This document shows, one piece after another, positions 1-7,757 of a stretch of 64,000 nucleotides of DNA. This stretch comes from Acidobacteriaceae bacterium (GTDB lineage: Bacteria > Acidobacteriota > Terriglobia > Terriglobales > Acidobacteriaceae): NCBI GenBank assembly GCA_003152695.1, contig PMAT01000021.1, positions 1 through 64,000 on the forward strand, given 5' to 3'. A model generated the notes under the pieces. It made no database searches. It was not told the origin of the DNA and saw nothing but the letters and a program-made list of their open reading frames with translations. The position numbers and the translations under genes are program-made. Numbering within the stretch: the first letter of the stretch is position 1; each line of letters opens with the position of its first letter.

Positions 1-6
1 GCTTAA

Positions 7-354
7 TCAGAGTCTCCCTAGGTACAGTTCATAACCGTGCTGGTTATGACCGAGATCAATGTTGTAAATGGCGTTGTAGGTGTAGACGTAGCCCTCGAAG
101 GGGCTGGTGCCGAGCTGCACGTCAACGGTTGTTAGAACGTCGCCTTGGACGGGATCCCAGTAGACGAATTGCAGGCCGGTGAAGCCGTTACCAACGGGGT
201 AGTAGGAGTCGGAAACGGAGAAGCCAAAGTTAATTTCCCAAGCGGCGGTGTTGCCGTTGTAGGGACCGTTAGAATAAACTAGCGCTGCGGTAGCCGGAGT
301 AACGGCCAGCACCAGGCACAGAATTGTGAACAACGATAAAGATGCGGTGCGCAT
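7..354 (-). CDS. Secreted protein, PEP-CTERM-like, C-terminally truncated
   Basis: A 115-residue protein starting at an ATG preceded by a strong AGGAGGT about 8 bases upstream. Residues 1-24 form a clear Sec signal peptide ending TPATA-A. The mature part (LVYSNGPYNG, INFGFSVSDSYY, TSPFEG) resembles the N-terminal half of secreted beta-rich PEP-CTERM proteins common in Acidobacteria. The frame ends at a TGA six bases from the window edge, without the PEP motif, membrane segment and basic tail expected of the family, so it is either frameshifted or a short paralogue. An in-frame extension upstream to base 612 is arginine-rich and looks non-coding. Function unknown; family assignment is inferred from sequence style. 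Confidence 0.6.
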   Translation of the reverse strand: MRTASLSLFTILCLVLAVTPATAALVYSNGPYNGNTAAWEINFGFSVSDSYYPVGNGFTGLQFVYWDPVQGDVLTTVDVQLGTSPFEGYVYTYNAIYNIDLGHNQHGYELYLGRL

Positions 355-851
355 GGAAGGGGTACCTCCTAGGTCTCTTAGAAGACACCCCCATTCTCGT
401 CCTCTCTTCGGGCCTTGCGGCGTGGAATTGTTACGAGAGTGGGGCGCATTCCCAGTTTGGGAATCACCCACGGAGGCCCGACAGGACCCCGTGTCAACGC
501 TATTTCTCATGCCGCTCTTTCCGCCCTCCGCTCGCACTGCTCCCAAAAGGCAACGAGGTCTGACACGTCTCCCAGCCGATCTGTAACGCCAACGGCCATC
601 GCTTGGGCTCATCTTGGTAGATTTTCAAAGTAGCCCACTACCATCATTTTTTCGCGTTGACATTCGTGACCCGTATGAGTCCATGTACGTCGGGCTTGGC
701 CGCCGGTCGCGTCTTCCTGGCGAAACGGGCGGCCTTATTCGTTGCAGCATGAACCTTTGGGCACTTTGGTGCGTATTACACAGAGGCCACAGCAATTCAT
801 AACCGCGGGGAACACAAACCGGCGCAAATGCCGGTTTCAGGAGACAAGGAA
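355..851. other. Divergent intergenic region
   Basis: A 497-base gap between two divergent genes. On the minus strand it carries the leader of the truncated PEP-CTERM-like gene, including a small GCAA-loop hairpin near 416-425. On the plus strand an AGGAG at 839-843 serves tolC. No convincing further gene or full promoter was seen. Confidence 0.4.
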
Positions 852-3035
852 ATGTTTGTTGCCAGATTGGTTGACTGCGCGCTCCGAAAGGCGGTCGCGC
901 TGGGGATCGTGGGTCTGCTTGTAACAGCGAGTTATGCGCAAAATGCAACTCCACAAAGCGCCCAGGCGGGCATGCCACCGCTGACGCCGCTGACGCAGTC
1001 GCCGGCGCCGCAGCATAATGCTCATTTGTATTCTGACCAGGACTACTCGAAGCCAAAATCTCCATTCCCCGGTGTGCTCGCACCCTACACGTCGCGCAGC
1101 GTACCGGCGCCGAACCTGAGCAACTCCGCGCGGACCGATCAGCTGTTCCGCGACGGCAAAATGTACTTGTCCATCAACGACGCGGTGGCGATGGCGCTGG
1201 AAAATAATCTGGACATCGTCCTGCAGCGTTACAACCTCTCCATTGCCGACACCGATCTGCTGCGCACAAAATCGGGCGCAGTTGCCCTGGGGGTGAACGC
1301 CAATATAGTGCAGGGCACCCCGGGAGGCGCAACCGGCGCTACCTCGGTGGGAGGAACCGGTAGCTCCGCAACCGGGGCAACGGGCACGGGCGCGGGCGGC
1401 ACGCAACTGGGCACGGGCGGGGCTGGGGCTGGCGCCTTGGGCATCGTGACCTCCACCCTCGGGGCCGGCCCGCTGATTGACAGCTTCGACCCGACCCTCA
1501 CGGGAAATATTCAGGGCGAGCGCGCCACCACGTCGCAGTCCAACATCATCTTCACCGGAACCCCCACCCTGGTGCAAAACACCAACCTCTACGACTTTGG
1601 TTACACGCAGGGGTTTTCCACGGGCACCTTGATGACGGTGGGATTCAACAACAACCGCATTACCACCAACTCGCTCTTCAGTTTAGTTTCGCCGGCCTTG
1701 AACCCAAGCTTCCGTTTTCAATTGCGGCAGCATCTGCTGCAAGGCTTCGGGTTCGATCCCAACCTGCGCTACATCCGCATCGCCCGCAACAATCGCGAGA
1801 TCGAGGACGTGGTGTTTCGCCAGCAGATTATCCAAACCGTTTCGCAGGTTGAAAATATTTACTGGGACCTGGTGACCGCCTATGAAGCGGTGAAGGTGAA
1901 CGAGCGCGCGCTACAACTGGCGGAGAAAACGCTCTCCGACGATCAGGAGCAGATCAGGATTGGCACCTTGGCTCCCATTACCTTGCTGCAGGCCCAGAGC
2001 GGGGTTGCCACGGCGAAACAAAACCTGATCGGCGCGCAATCCAATCTTCAGCTCGAGCAACTGTTGATGAAGAACGCCATTACCAAGAACATGGGAGATC
2101 CCATGCTGGCGGTGGCGCCGGTCATTCCCACCGACACCTTGCGATTCAACGAGCAGTACGAGGTCCGTCCAGTTGAAGACTTGATTCAGGAGGCCCTGCA
2201 GGCGCGTCCCGAAATCGCGGTGGCGCGCATCAACCTGACCAATCTGGAGATCTCGCGTAAGTCGCTCAAGAACGCGCTGCGCCCGACGCTGGATCTGTAC
2301 GCGTTTTACGGGGCCTCGAGTTTGGCGGGTGACCAGAATCCAGGCTTCCCAGACTGTGGCCCGGGAGGAATTCCGGGACAGAACTGCCTGCCTCCCGGCA
2401 CCATTCCCAGGAGCGGCTACCCAAACGCTTTTCACGATCTCTTTAACAGTTCAGCGCCCGACAAAGGAGTCGGAGTGAACCTCAACATTCCTCTGCGCAA
2501 CCGTGCCGCGCAATCCGAACAGGTACGGTCGCAGTTGGAATACCGGCAGTCGCAGGTTGCCCTGCAGCAAACGGAGAACCAGATATCGTTGCAGGTGCGC
2601 AACGCGCAATTTACCATGCAGCAGAACTATGCCGCATTGCAGGCGGCGATCGCAGGCCGCGACTATGCCAAAGAGAGCCTGGCGGCCGAGCAGAAGAAGT
2701 TCGGCTATGGAGCTTCAACCCCTACTCTGGTATTGCAGGCGTCCAGCAACCTGACCCAGTCCGAATCCAACGTTCTCAACGCTGCCGCCAATTACGAGAA
2801 GTCGAAAGTGCAGCTCGATCTGTACACGGCGGAAACCCTGTCCAAGCTGGGTATTGATCTGTCGGATGCCGAAGCTGGCCAGGTCAAGCATGCGCCGGCG
2901 GTGAAAGGTGTTGTCCCGGCCAATGTGCAGGAGTTGACCTCGCCGACGCCGCCCTACGTGCCGCCGCCGAGCGCGCAGCCGCAAGGAGCGACGCCACCTC
3001 CGCCCGGCCAGGGCGAGGCCGAACCGCATCGTTAA
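852..3035 (+). CDS. TolC-family outer membrane efflux protein
   Basis: A 727-residue outer-membrane channel of the TolC/OEP family, expected to form the exit duct of a tripartite efflux or type I secretion system. The ATG at 852 is chosen over one at 828 because AGGAG lies 8 bases upstream of it. A signal peptide ends near SYAQ. Two OEP repeats are recognisable (around AVAMALENNLDIVLQRYNL and again at EALQARPEIAVARINL), with long helical coiled-coil stretches rich in Gln and Ala. Residues about 155-200 are a Gly/Thr/Ala-rich low-complexity insert, and the last 35 residues are Pro-rich. No inner-membrane pump or adaptor gene is adjacent, so the partner and substrate are unknown. Confidence 0.88.
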   Translation: MFVARLVDCALRKAVALGIVGLLVTASYAQNATPQSAQAGMPPLTPLTQSPAPQHNAHLYSDQDYSKPKSPFPGVLAPYTSRSVPAPNLSNSARTDQLFRDGKMYLSINDAVAMALENNLDIVLQRYNLSIADTDLLRTKSGAVALGVNANIVQGTPGGATGATSVGGTGSSATGATGTGAGGTQLGTGGAGAGALGIVTSTLGAGPLIDSFDPTLTGNIQGERATTSQSNIIFTGTPTLVQNTNLYDFGYTQGFSTGTLMTVGFNNNRITTNSLFSLVSPALNPSFRFQLRQHLLQGFGFDPNLRYIRIARNNREIEDVVFRQQIIQTVSQVENIYWDLVTAYEAVKVNERALQLAEKTLSDDQEQIRIGTLAPITLLQAQSGVATAKQNLIGAQSNLQLEQLLMKNAITKNMGDPMLAVAPVIPTDTLRFNEQYEVRPVEDLIQEALQARPEIAVARINLTNLEISRKSLKNALRPTLDLYAFYGASSLAGDQNPGFPDCGPGGIPGQNCLPPGTIPRSGYPNAFHDLFNSSAPDKGVGVNLNIPLRNRAAQSEQVRSQLEYRQSQVALQQTENQISLQVRNAQFTMQQNYAALQAAIAGRDYAKESLAAEQKKFGYGASTPTLVLQASSNLTQSESNVLNAAANYEKSKVQLDLYTAETLSKLGIDLSDAEAGQVKHAPAVKGVVPANVQELTSPTPPYVPPPSAQPQGATPPPPGQGEAEPHR

Positions 3036-3056
3036 CCTCCGCGGCCGCATAAAAAG

Positions 3057-3086
3057 AAAAGCCGGAGCTGGTTGGCTCCGGCTTTT
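3057..3086. terminator. Bidirectional intrinsic terminator between tolC and the PEP-CTERM gene
   Basis: A perfect 12-bp stem (AAAAGCCGGAGC / GCTCCGGCTTTT) with a 6-base loop. T-runs occur on both strands, so it can end both convergent genes. The same GCCGGAGC stem core follows the second PEP-CTERM gene at 51026-51053. Confidence 0.9.
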
Positions 3087-3107
3087 CGATGTGAACTGCA
3101 AGGAGGA

Positions 3108-3818
3108 TTAACGGTTCAGTTTGCGGCGAATCACTCCGAATGCTCCCACCAACCCCGTGCCGAGTAGCAGCAGGGAGCTGGGCTCCGGTGTGGTGCCTCC
3201 GCTTGGGGTGCCTTGGATATCGAAGGCGCCAAGCGCGTTCCCGGTGCCATTCGAATTCCATGCGCAACCGGTCCCGCTGCCGTCCTGGCATCCGCTAGTG
3301 GCATATAGATCCAGACCGTTTACGCCTTGGCTGTTCCAGTTCCACGCTTCCCAAGTGGTACTGGTGTTGGTCATGGCACCGAGGATCATGAAATACGACT
3401 GTCCGCCGGTCAGAGTGACTCCGTTAATGCCGGTGACAGTAACCAGGCCGCAGCAGCCTCCGAAGTTTTGGCTGCTAGCCAGGTTGCCCCAATAGGCGCC
3501 CCCTACCTCGGTTCCGGGAAGGCCGGCGTTGTCTGTCCAAATGCTGGCGAAGAACGCGTTGGTACCCTCCACGTATCCTACGCCGAGGTCAAACGACGTG
3601 ACATTGAAGTTGCCACTGCCACCCACGGTAAACAGGTTGGCACCGGTAAAGGGAATGCCAACGAACCCGGATCCGGAGACCGTCCATCCAGTACCGCCGT
3701 TGTAGACGTTGCCGGGAGGTCCGAGATCGCTGAAGAGTGTATCGGCCATCGCTGGAAGACTGCTCACGCAGAGGGCGAGAGTCAACAAGCATAGCGTCCA
3801 TCCAAGTTTCTTGTTCAA
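3108..3818 (-). CDS. PEP-CTERM sorting domain protein (paralogue 1)
   Basis: A 236-residue exported protein. The start is taken as TTG at 3818, seven bases after GGAGG; the paralogue at 50364 has the same arrangement. Signal peptide NKKLGWTLCLL...LPAMAD, then a Gly/Asn/Thr-rich beta-type body with a GGCCG motif. The C-terminus is a PEP-CTERM tag: TPEPSS, a hydrophobic segment LLLLGTGLVGAFGVI, and the basic tail RRKLNR. Such tags are processed by exosortases in EPS-producing bacteria; no exosortase gene is in this window. The last 27 residues are identical to those of the 50364 gene, although the DNA differs at synonymous positions. Confidence 0.85.
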   Translation of the reverse strand: MNKKLGWTLCLLTLALCVSSLPAMADTLFSDLGPPGNVYNGGTGWTVSGSGFVGIPFTGANLFTVGGSGNFNVTSFDLGVGYVEGTNAFFASIWTDNAGLPGTEVGGAYWGNLASSQNFGGCCGLVTVTGINGVTLTGGQSYFMILGAMTNTSTTWEAWNWNSQGVNGLDLYATSGCQDGSGTGCAWNSNGTGNALGAFDIQGTPSGGTTPEPSSLLLLGTGLVGAFGVIRRKLNR

Positions 3819-3892
3819 GTTTGTTCCTCCGTTCAGAGTCATGACTTGCGAGATTGAAGCTTTAACCCAAACACTTACGGCGTTTACGGGAT
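3819..3892 (-). promoter_or_regulatory. Conserved leader of PEP-CTERM gene 1
   Basis: The minus-strand leader (GTAAACGCCGTAAGTG, then TTAAAGCTTCAATCTCGCAAG, then GACTCTGAAC-GGAGGA) aligns with the leader of the PEP-CTERM gene at 50364. Shared elements are a short GNAA-loop hairpin, the TTAA...TCAAT..CGC block, GACTCT and the Shine-Dalgarno sequence. The function is unknown; it may simply be retained from duplication. Confidence 0.5.
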
Positions 3893-3895
3893 CCC

Positions 3896-4279
3896 ATGGA
3901 GCCTAAAGCAGGAGAAGACGCAGCCAACCCTGCTGCAAAGGCGGGTCTGTTCAAGGCGTTAGCCGAATGGACAAACCAAGCCACTGCGGACAGTGCAATT
4001 TTGCTTCCGTTGCAAACTATTGAAGAAATGAGAGATTGACTGGCGGCAGTGCAAGATATTGCAACCAGAGTGCCAGATTACTTCCCTCCTCGTCTGATGG
4101 CGGAAAACTACCGCACGGGATTTATCTGGGAGAACTTTATGAAGACCCACGAAGTCCAGCGGGCGATGAAGTTGGTGGGATTCCGTCCGTCAGTCCCAGC
4201 CGCGACGGGGAATGGTGGGAGCCCCCGCATTCATAAGGGGGAAGGAGCGCTTTGGCGCTCCGGGAATAGTTCGATTTGA
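3896..4279 (+). pseudogene. Decayed small gene interrupted by one TGA
   Basis: An ATG at 3896 opens 47 protein-like codons (GLFKALAEWTNQATADSAILL...IEEMRD), then a TGA at 4037-4039. The same frame continues with LAAVQDIATRVPDYFPPRL and FIWENFMKTHEVQRAMKLVGF, ending in repeat-derived sequence at 4279. A single change, TGA from TGG (Trp), would join the halves into a plausible alpha-helical protein of about 100 residues. No family is recognised. The downstream end runs into the palindromic repeat cluster, consistent with decay. It could also be two unrelated chance frames. Confidence 0.4.
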
Positions 4280-4560
4280 TGGTGCGCTTTAGCGCCGGGA
4301 CCGAGAAACCCCGGGGCTGAAGAGACTGTGTCGCAACCTCTGCCGTCCCTACGGGACTCGTCATAATTTCGCACTTTACCCAGCGCCGGAGCGCTGGGTA
4401 AAGCTCGTTCGCGCCTACGGCGCTCGTTTTCGTGCTGTTTGTTCCACCCGCGGAGTCTGGCCTAGGGTTGCGACACAGCTTCTGACGCCCATTCCTTAAG
4501 GTCGAACGCTTCGCCGTTTGGACTAAAGTCCAACTCCCCTGCTGAAGCAGGGGGCTTCCA
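4226..4560. repeat. Palindromic intergenic repeat cluster
   Basis: Successive hairpins include GGAGCGC/GCGCTCC near 4245, CCCAGCGC/GCGCTGGG near 4390-4409, GGACTAAAGTCC near 4518 and CCCCTG/CAGGGG near 4535. The AGCTTTACCCAGCGC...GCTGGGTAAAGT word on the minus strand recurs in related form at about 33070-33115. No gene is visible here. Confidence 0.7.
4326..4478. mobile_element. MITE-like 153-bp element with 13-bp terminal inverted repeats
   Basis: CTGTGTCGCAACC at 4326-4338 is perfectly inverted as GGTTGCGACACAG at 4466-4478. The interior contains further palindromes and no coding capacity. No clear target-site duplication was seen. It may be a REP/MITE-type element mobilised in trans. Confidence 0.45.
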
Positions 4561-4627
4561 TCAATATCTCAGAGTTTTCTCGCAGCCCGTGAAAACGTTC
4601 TCCACCCCTTGCCCAGACATGGGCCTC

Positions 4628-7486
4628 CTAATTCGGTGCCTTGCCGATACTGAAAGTTGACAAGACCGGATTCGTGTCGGTCGAGAGAATGACGACCTTG
4701 GTCGGCGAAACCACAAACAGGATGCCCTGCAGGGTCCCGCCCGGATTCGAATCGACGAGCGCCCGGCCGGTAACGTCCACCTGGTAAGTGACCGCAAACT
4801 GTTGACTCTGCGGACCACCGGGACCGCTGCTGTCTTGCGAAATGTTGATGTTGCCATTCCCGTCGGCAAACAGCCAGTCAACCTGATTGGTCACCGTTGG
4901 CAAGGCTGGCGTCACCGAGCCTCCCACATAACCGCCGAGGACCGAGACATTGCTGGGAGGCACACCCGTTGTCCCCGTCAGTAGCGGCGCCAGCAGTCCG
5001 GACGTGACATTCCCATCGGTGCCAACCAGGAACGCCTGGTTGGTGTTTACCAGGTATAGGACGGGCGGAGTACCGCCGAAGCCGTTCAAGACTACTCGTC
5101 CATTCACCGGGTTTACTCTGTATTGACCGCCCGCAATCTGCTGCTGGGCCACGGTTCCACCGGTGTTTTGGTCAAACAATAGGGTGGCGTTACCGAAACC
5201 GTTTCCGTCGGTGGTGCCATCGCCGGTGAATACGCCGGCAACGCCAATCGCCTCCGGGCTACCGCCATTGGGATTAACCCCGTTGGTTTCGACAACACTT
5301 GCCCCTCGCAAGGCCAGGTTGGTGAAGATCGTGCCCGCTGAACTCCCCTTGAATACCGAAGTCAGCGTCAGAGGAGAAGTACCCGATACCTGATCGATGC
5401 TGACCTGAATCAACTCATGAGACGACACCTGGTAGTAGCTGAAGTTTTGGGCTTGGCCGCTGTTAATGCTTAGGCTGGCCGTGCCCCGGCCGGTGCTGGG
5501 ATCAGGCGCGGAGTACGAACCGCCCAAGATAGCGGCTGTCATCACTGTGCCCCCGTCATTGGTGTCGATTGTACCCTTCGTTACAGTTCCCGAGGCATTG
5601 GTCTGGAAAGCTCCGGCGCTGGCGAACCGATTGCCCCCCAGGTCGACTCCGCTCGCACCGAAGGCAAAACTGCTGGCAGCCAGCGGAACAATCGTTTGCG
5701 GCTTAATTGCACCGGAAGCGTACTCCTGCGGATTAGAAGGATCACTCTGAATGAGCATGCCCGCGCCGGTGCTGTTCACCGCTACCGCCAGAACCAGAGC
5801 CGGCCCGGTGCTATTGAAGGTCATCGTCCCCAGGCCATCGGCACCGATCGAGTAGGTTCCGGTGAAGGGCAGGCTGACCACCGGAGGGGCCCCGGCTGTA
5901 TTGGAGTCGAGCAAGCCGTTGCTGATCAACCCGGTTCCGTCAGCCGTGAATCGGCCGGCCGCAAAGACTGGCGTTCCGTTGTTGTAGCCGCTGAACGAGA
6001 AGGCATAATCGCCGGTCAGGACCGCATTGGTCAGGGCAGGATTGATGGTGAAAAGAAGAAGTCTCGAGATGGCCATGGCCGGTGGGATAGCCGAATCCTG
6101 TACCCTCACCTGAAGAGCAGAGCTCCCACTCGTGGTCGGCGTTCCCGTGATCACGCCGGTGCTGGAATTCAGCGTTAATCCGCTGGGCGGGCCGGAGAGG
6201 GCCGTCCAAGTGTAAGGTGGAGTTCCCCCGGCAGCTCCCAAGGCAGCGCTGTAGGGTACCGATAGGGTGCCCGCCGGCACCGCTGAGGTCGTAACCACCA
6301 ATCGCCCGGCAGCAATGGTAAGGGTCAAGGGAGCAGAAGCCGTGTTCATCAGGGTGTCAGTCACCTGTACCGTGATAGGAAAGTCGCCGCTGCTGCCGGT
6401 GGGCGTCCCGGCGATCACGCCAGTGCCGCTTAGCGTCAAGCCCGCCGGCAACGGTCCACTGCTAAGACTCCAGGAATAGGGCGGAACTCCGCCCGTGGCG
6501 GCCACCGGGTTCGAGTAGTAAACGCCTTGGGTAGCCGCCGGCAACGAACTGGTGGTGATCTGGAGCGGCGGCGTCGGGTTGATGGTTATGGTGAAAGTCC
6601 CGGTCGCCGTAGCGGGAGTTATTTCCGAGTCGGTTACTAGCACCGTGATCGGATAGCTGCCAGTGGTGGTAGGCGTTCCCGAGATCACGCCGGTGGCGGC
6701 AGTCAGAGACAGTCCGGGGGGCAAGGTGCCGGAGGTGATGGCCCAGTTGTAGGGTGTCATTCCGCCGGTGGCCCTTAGCTGCGAGTCGTAGAAGATGGCC
6801 ACGTTGCCATCCGGCAAGGACGTCGTAGTGATGGTGACAAGGCCTTCGATGAAGATACTTAACGGACCCGAGGTTCCGGTGGCAGGCGGCGTCTCGTTAT
6901 CGGCTACCTGGAGGGTGAACGTCGAAGTTCCCATGAGGGTAGGTGTGCCGGAAATCGTGGCCGTGTGATCAGCATTTCCGGTGAGCGTGAGTCCAGCCGG
7001 CAGGGAACCGCTGCTGACGCTCCACGTGTAAGGCAGTACTCCGCCGGTCGCAGTCAGGGTGGCGTTGTAGGGGGTGCCCACCGTGCCTCCCGGCAGTGTG
7101 GGGGGCGTGATCGATACCGCACCGCGGATGTTGATGCTCAGGATCTTGCTCCCGGTGAGAGACTTGGCATCCGTTGCCTGCACGGTGAAGGTGGCATTGA
7201 CAATCGTAGTCGGGGTGCCGGTGATCGCCCCGGTGCCGCTGTCCAAGCTCAATCCGGCGGGCAAACTTCCGGTAGTAATGCTCCAGGTGAAGGGGGGCGT
7301 TCCGGTTCCATTGGTTACATGCACAGCCGCGCTGTACGGGACATTGACCGCGCCATTCGGCAAACTCGATTCGAAGATCACCGGAGGAACTGGCGGGGCG
7401 GGCTTGGAACCACCGCCGCACGCCGCCAGGAACACGCAAAGAATAAGTGCCAACCCTAGTGCTGCAAATGCCCTATATGACCTCAT
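4628..7486 (-). CDS. Lipoprotein with five putative-Ig (He_PIG) repeats
   Basis: A 952-residue surface lipoprotein. GAGGAGA sits just upstream of the ATG. The N-terminus is a lipoprotein signal with lipobox LAAC followed by GGGSKPAPPVPP. Residues about 35-480 contain five He_PIG Ig-like repeats, each with the pattern ...LP.G.....Y...L.ATGG..PY.W....G.LP.GL.L....G.I.GTPT. The remaining half carries at least two copies of a separate beta-rich module (GDYAFSFSGYNNGTPVFAAG, FTADGTGLISNG) common in acidobacterial surface proteins. The role is probably adhesion or cell-surface structure; there is no catalytic motif. It is monocistronic, followed by the repeat cluster. Confidence 0.85.
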   Translation of the reverse strand: MRSYRAFAALGLALILCVFLAACGGGSKPAPPVPPVIFESSLPNGAVNVPYSAAVHVTNGTGTPPFTWSITTGSLPAGLSLDSGTGAITGTPTTIVNATFTVQATDAKSLTGSKILSINIRGAVSITPPTLPGGTVGTPYNATLTATGGVLPYTWSVSSGSLPAGLTLTGNADHTATISGTPTLMGTSTFTLQVADNETPPATGTSGPLSIFIEGLVTITTTSLPDGNVAIFYDSQLRATGGMTPYNWAITSGTLPPGLSLTAATGVISGTPTTTGSYPITVLVTDSEITPATATGTFTITINPTPPLQITTSSLPAATQGVYYSNPVAATGGVPPYSWSLSSGPLPAGLTLSGTGVIAGTPTGSSGDFPITVQVTDTLMNTASAPLTLTIAAGRLVVTTSAVPAGTLSVPYSAALGAAGGTPPYTWTALSGPPSGLTLNSSTGVITGTPTTSGSSALQVRVQDSAIPPAMAISRLLLFTINPALTNAVLTGDYAFSFSGYNNGTPVFAAGRFTADGTGLISNGLLDSNTAGAPPVVSLPFTGTYSIGADGLGTMTFNSTGPALVLAVAVNSTGAGMLIQSDPSNPQEYASGAIKPQTIVPLAASSFAFGASGVDLGGNRFASAGAFQTNASGTVTKGTIDTNDGGTVMTAAILGGSYSAPDPSTGRGTASLSINSGQAQNFSYYQVSSHELIQVSIDQVSGTSPLTLTSVFKGSSAGTIFTNLALRGASVVETNGVNPNGGSPEAIGVAGVFTGDGTTDGNGFGNATLLFDQNTGGTVAQQQIAGGQYRVNPVNGRVVLNGFGGTPPVLYLVNTNQAFLVGTDGNVTSGLLAPLLTGTTGVPPSNVSVLGGYVGGSVTPALPTVTNQVDWLFADGNGNINISQDSSGPGGPQSQQFAVTYQVDVTGRALVDSNPGGTLQGILFVVSPTKVVILSTDTNPVLSTFSIGKAPN

Positions 7487-7757
7487 CGGATCTCCTCATG
7501 GACCTGGTAATGCGTGCTCCGGCCAACTCCCATCACAGCAGCCGACTGGCATTCTACACGTTGGATCGGGAGAAACTGGAAGTGCAGAGTGCGGGACCTG
7601 CTTGCGTGCTCCACTCTTCGACCAACGCGGATGCAGCCCCGCCGCGGCGGGCGACGCTTCCATGAAAAGAGTTGTGGTCCATGGTAACTCGCAAGCCCGG
7701 AATAGGCGAGTGGAAAGTTAGGGGAGGACTTTAATGTTGGTTCGCAGCCGAGGATTC

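Noticed and set aside
3899-3960. Possible c-di-GMP (GEMM) riboswitch near GACGCAGCC
   Set aside because: The GGCAAACC and GACGCAAAGCC consensus elements are not present.
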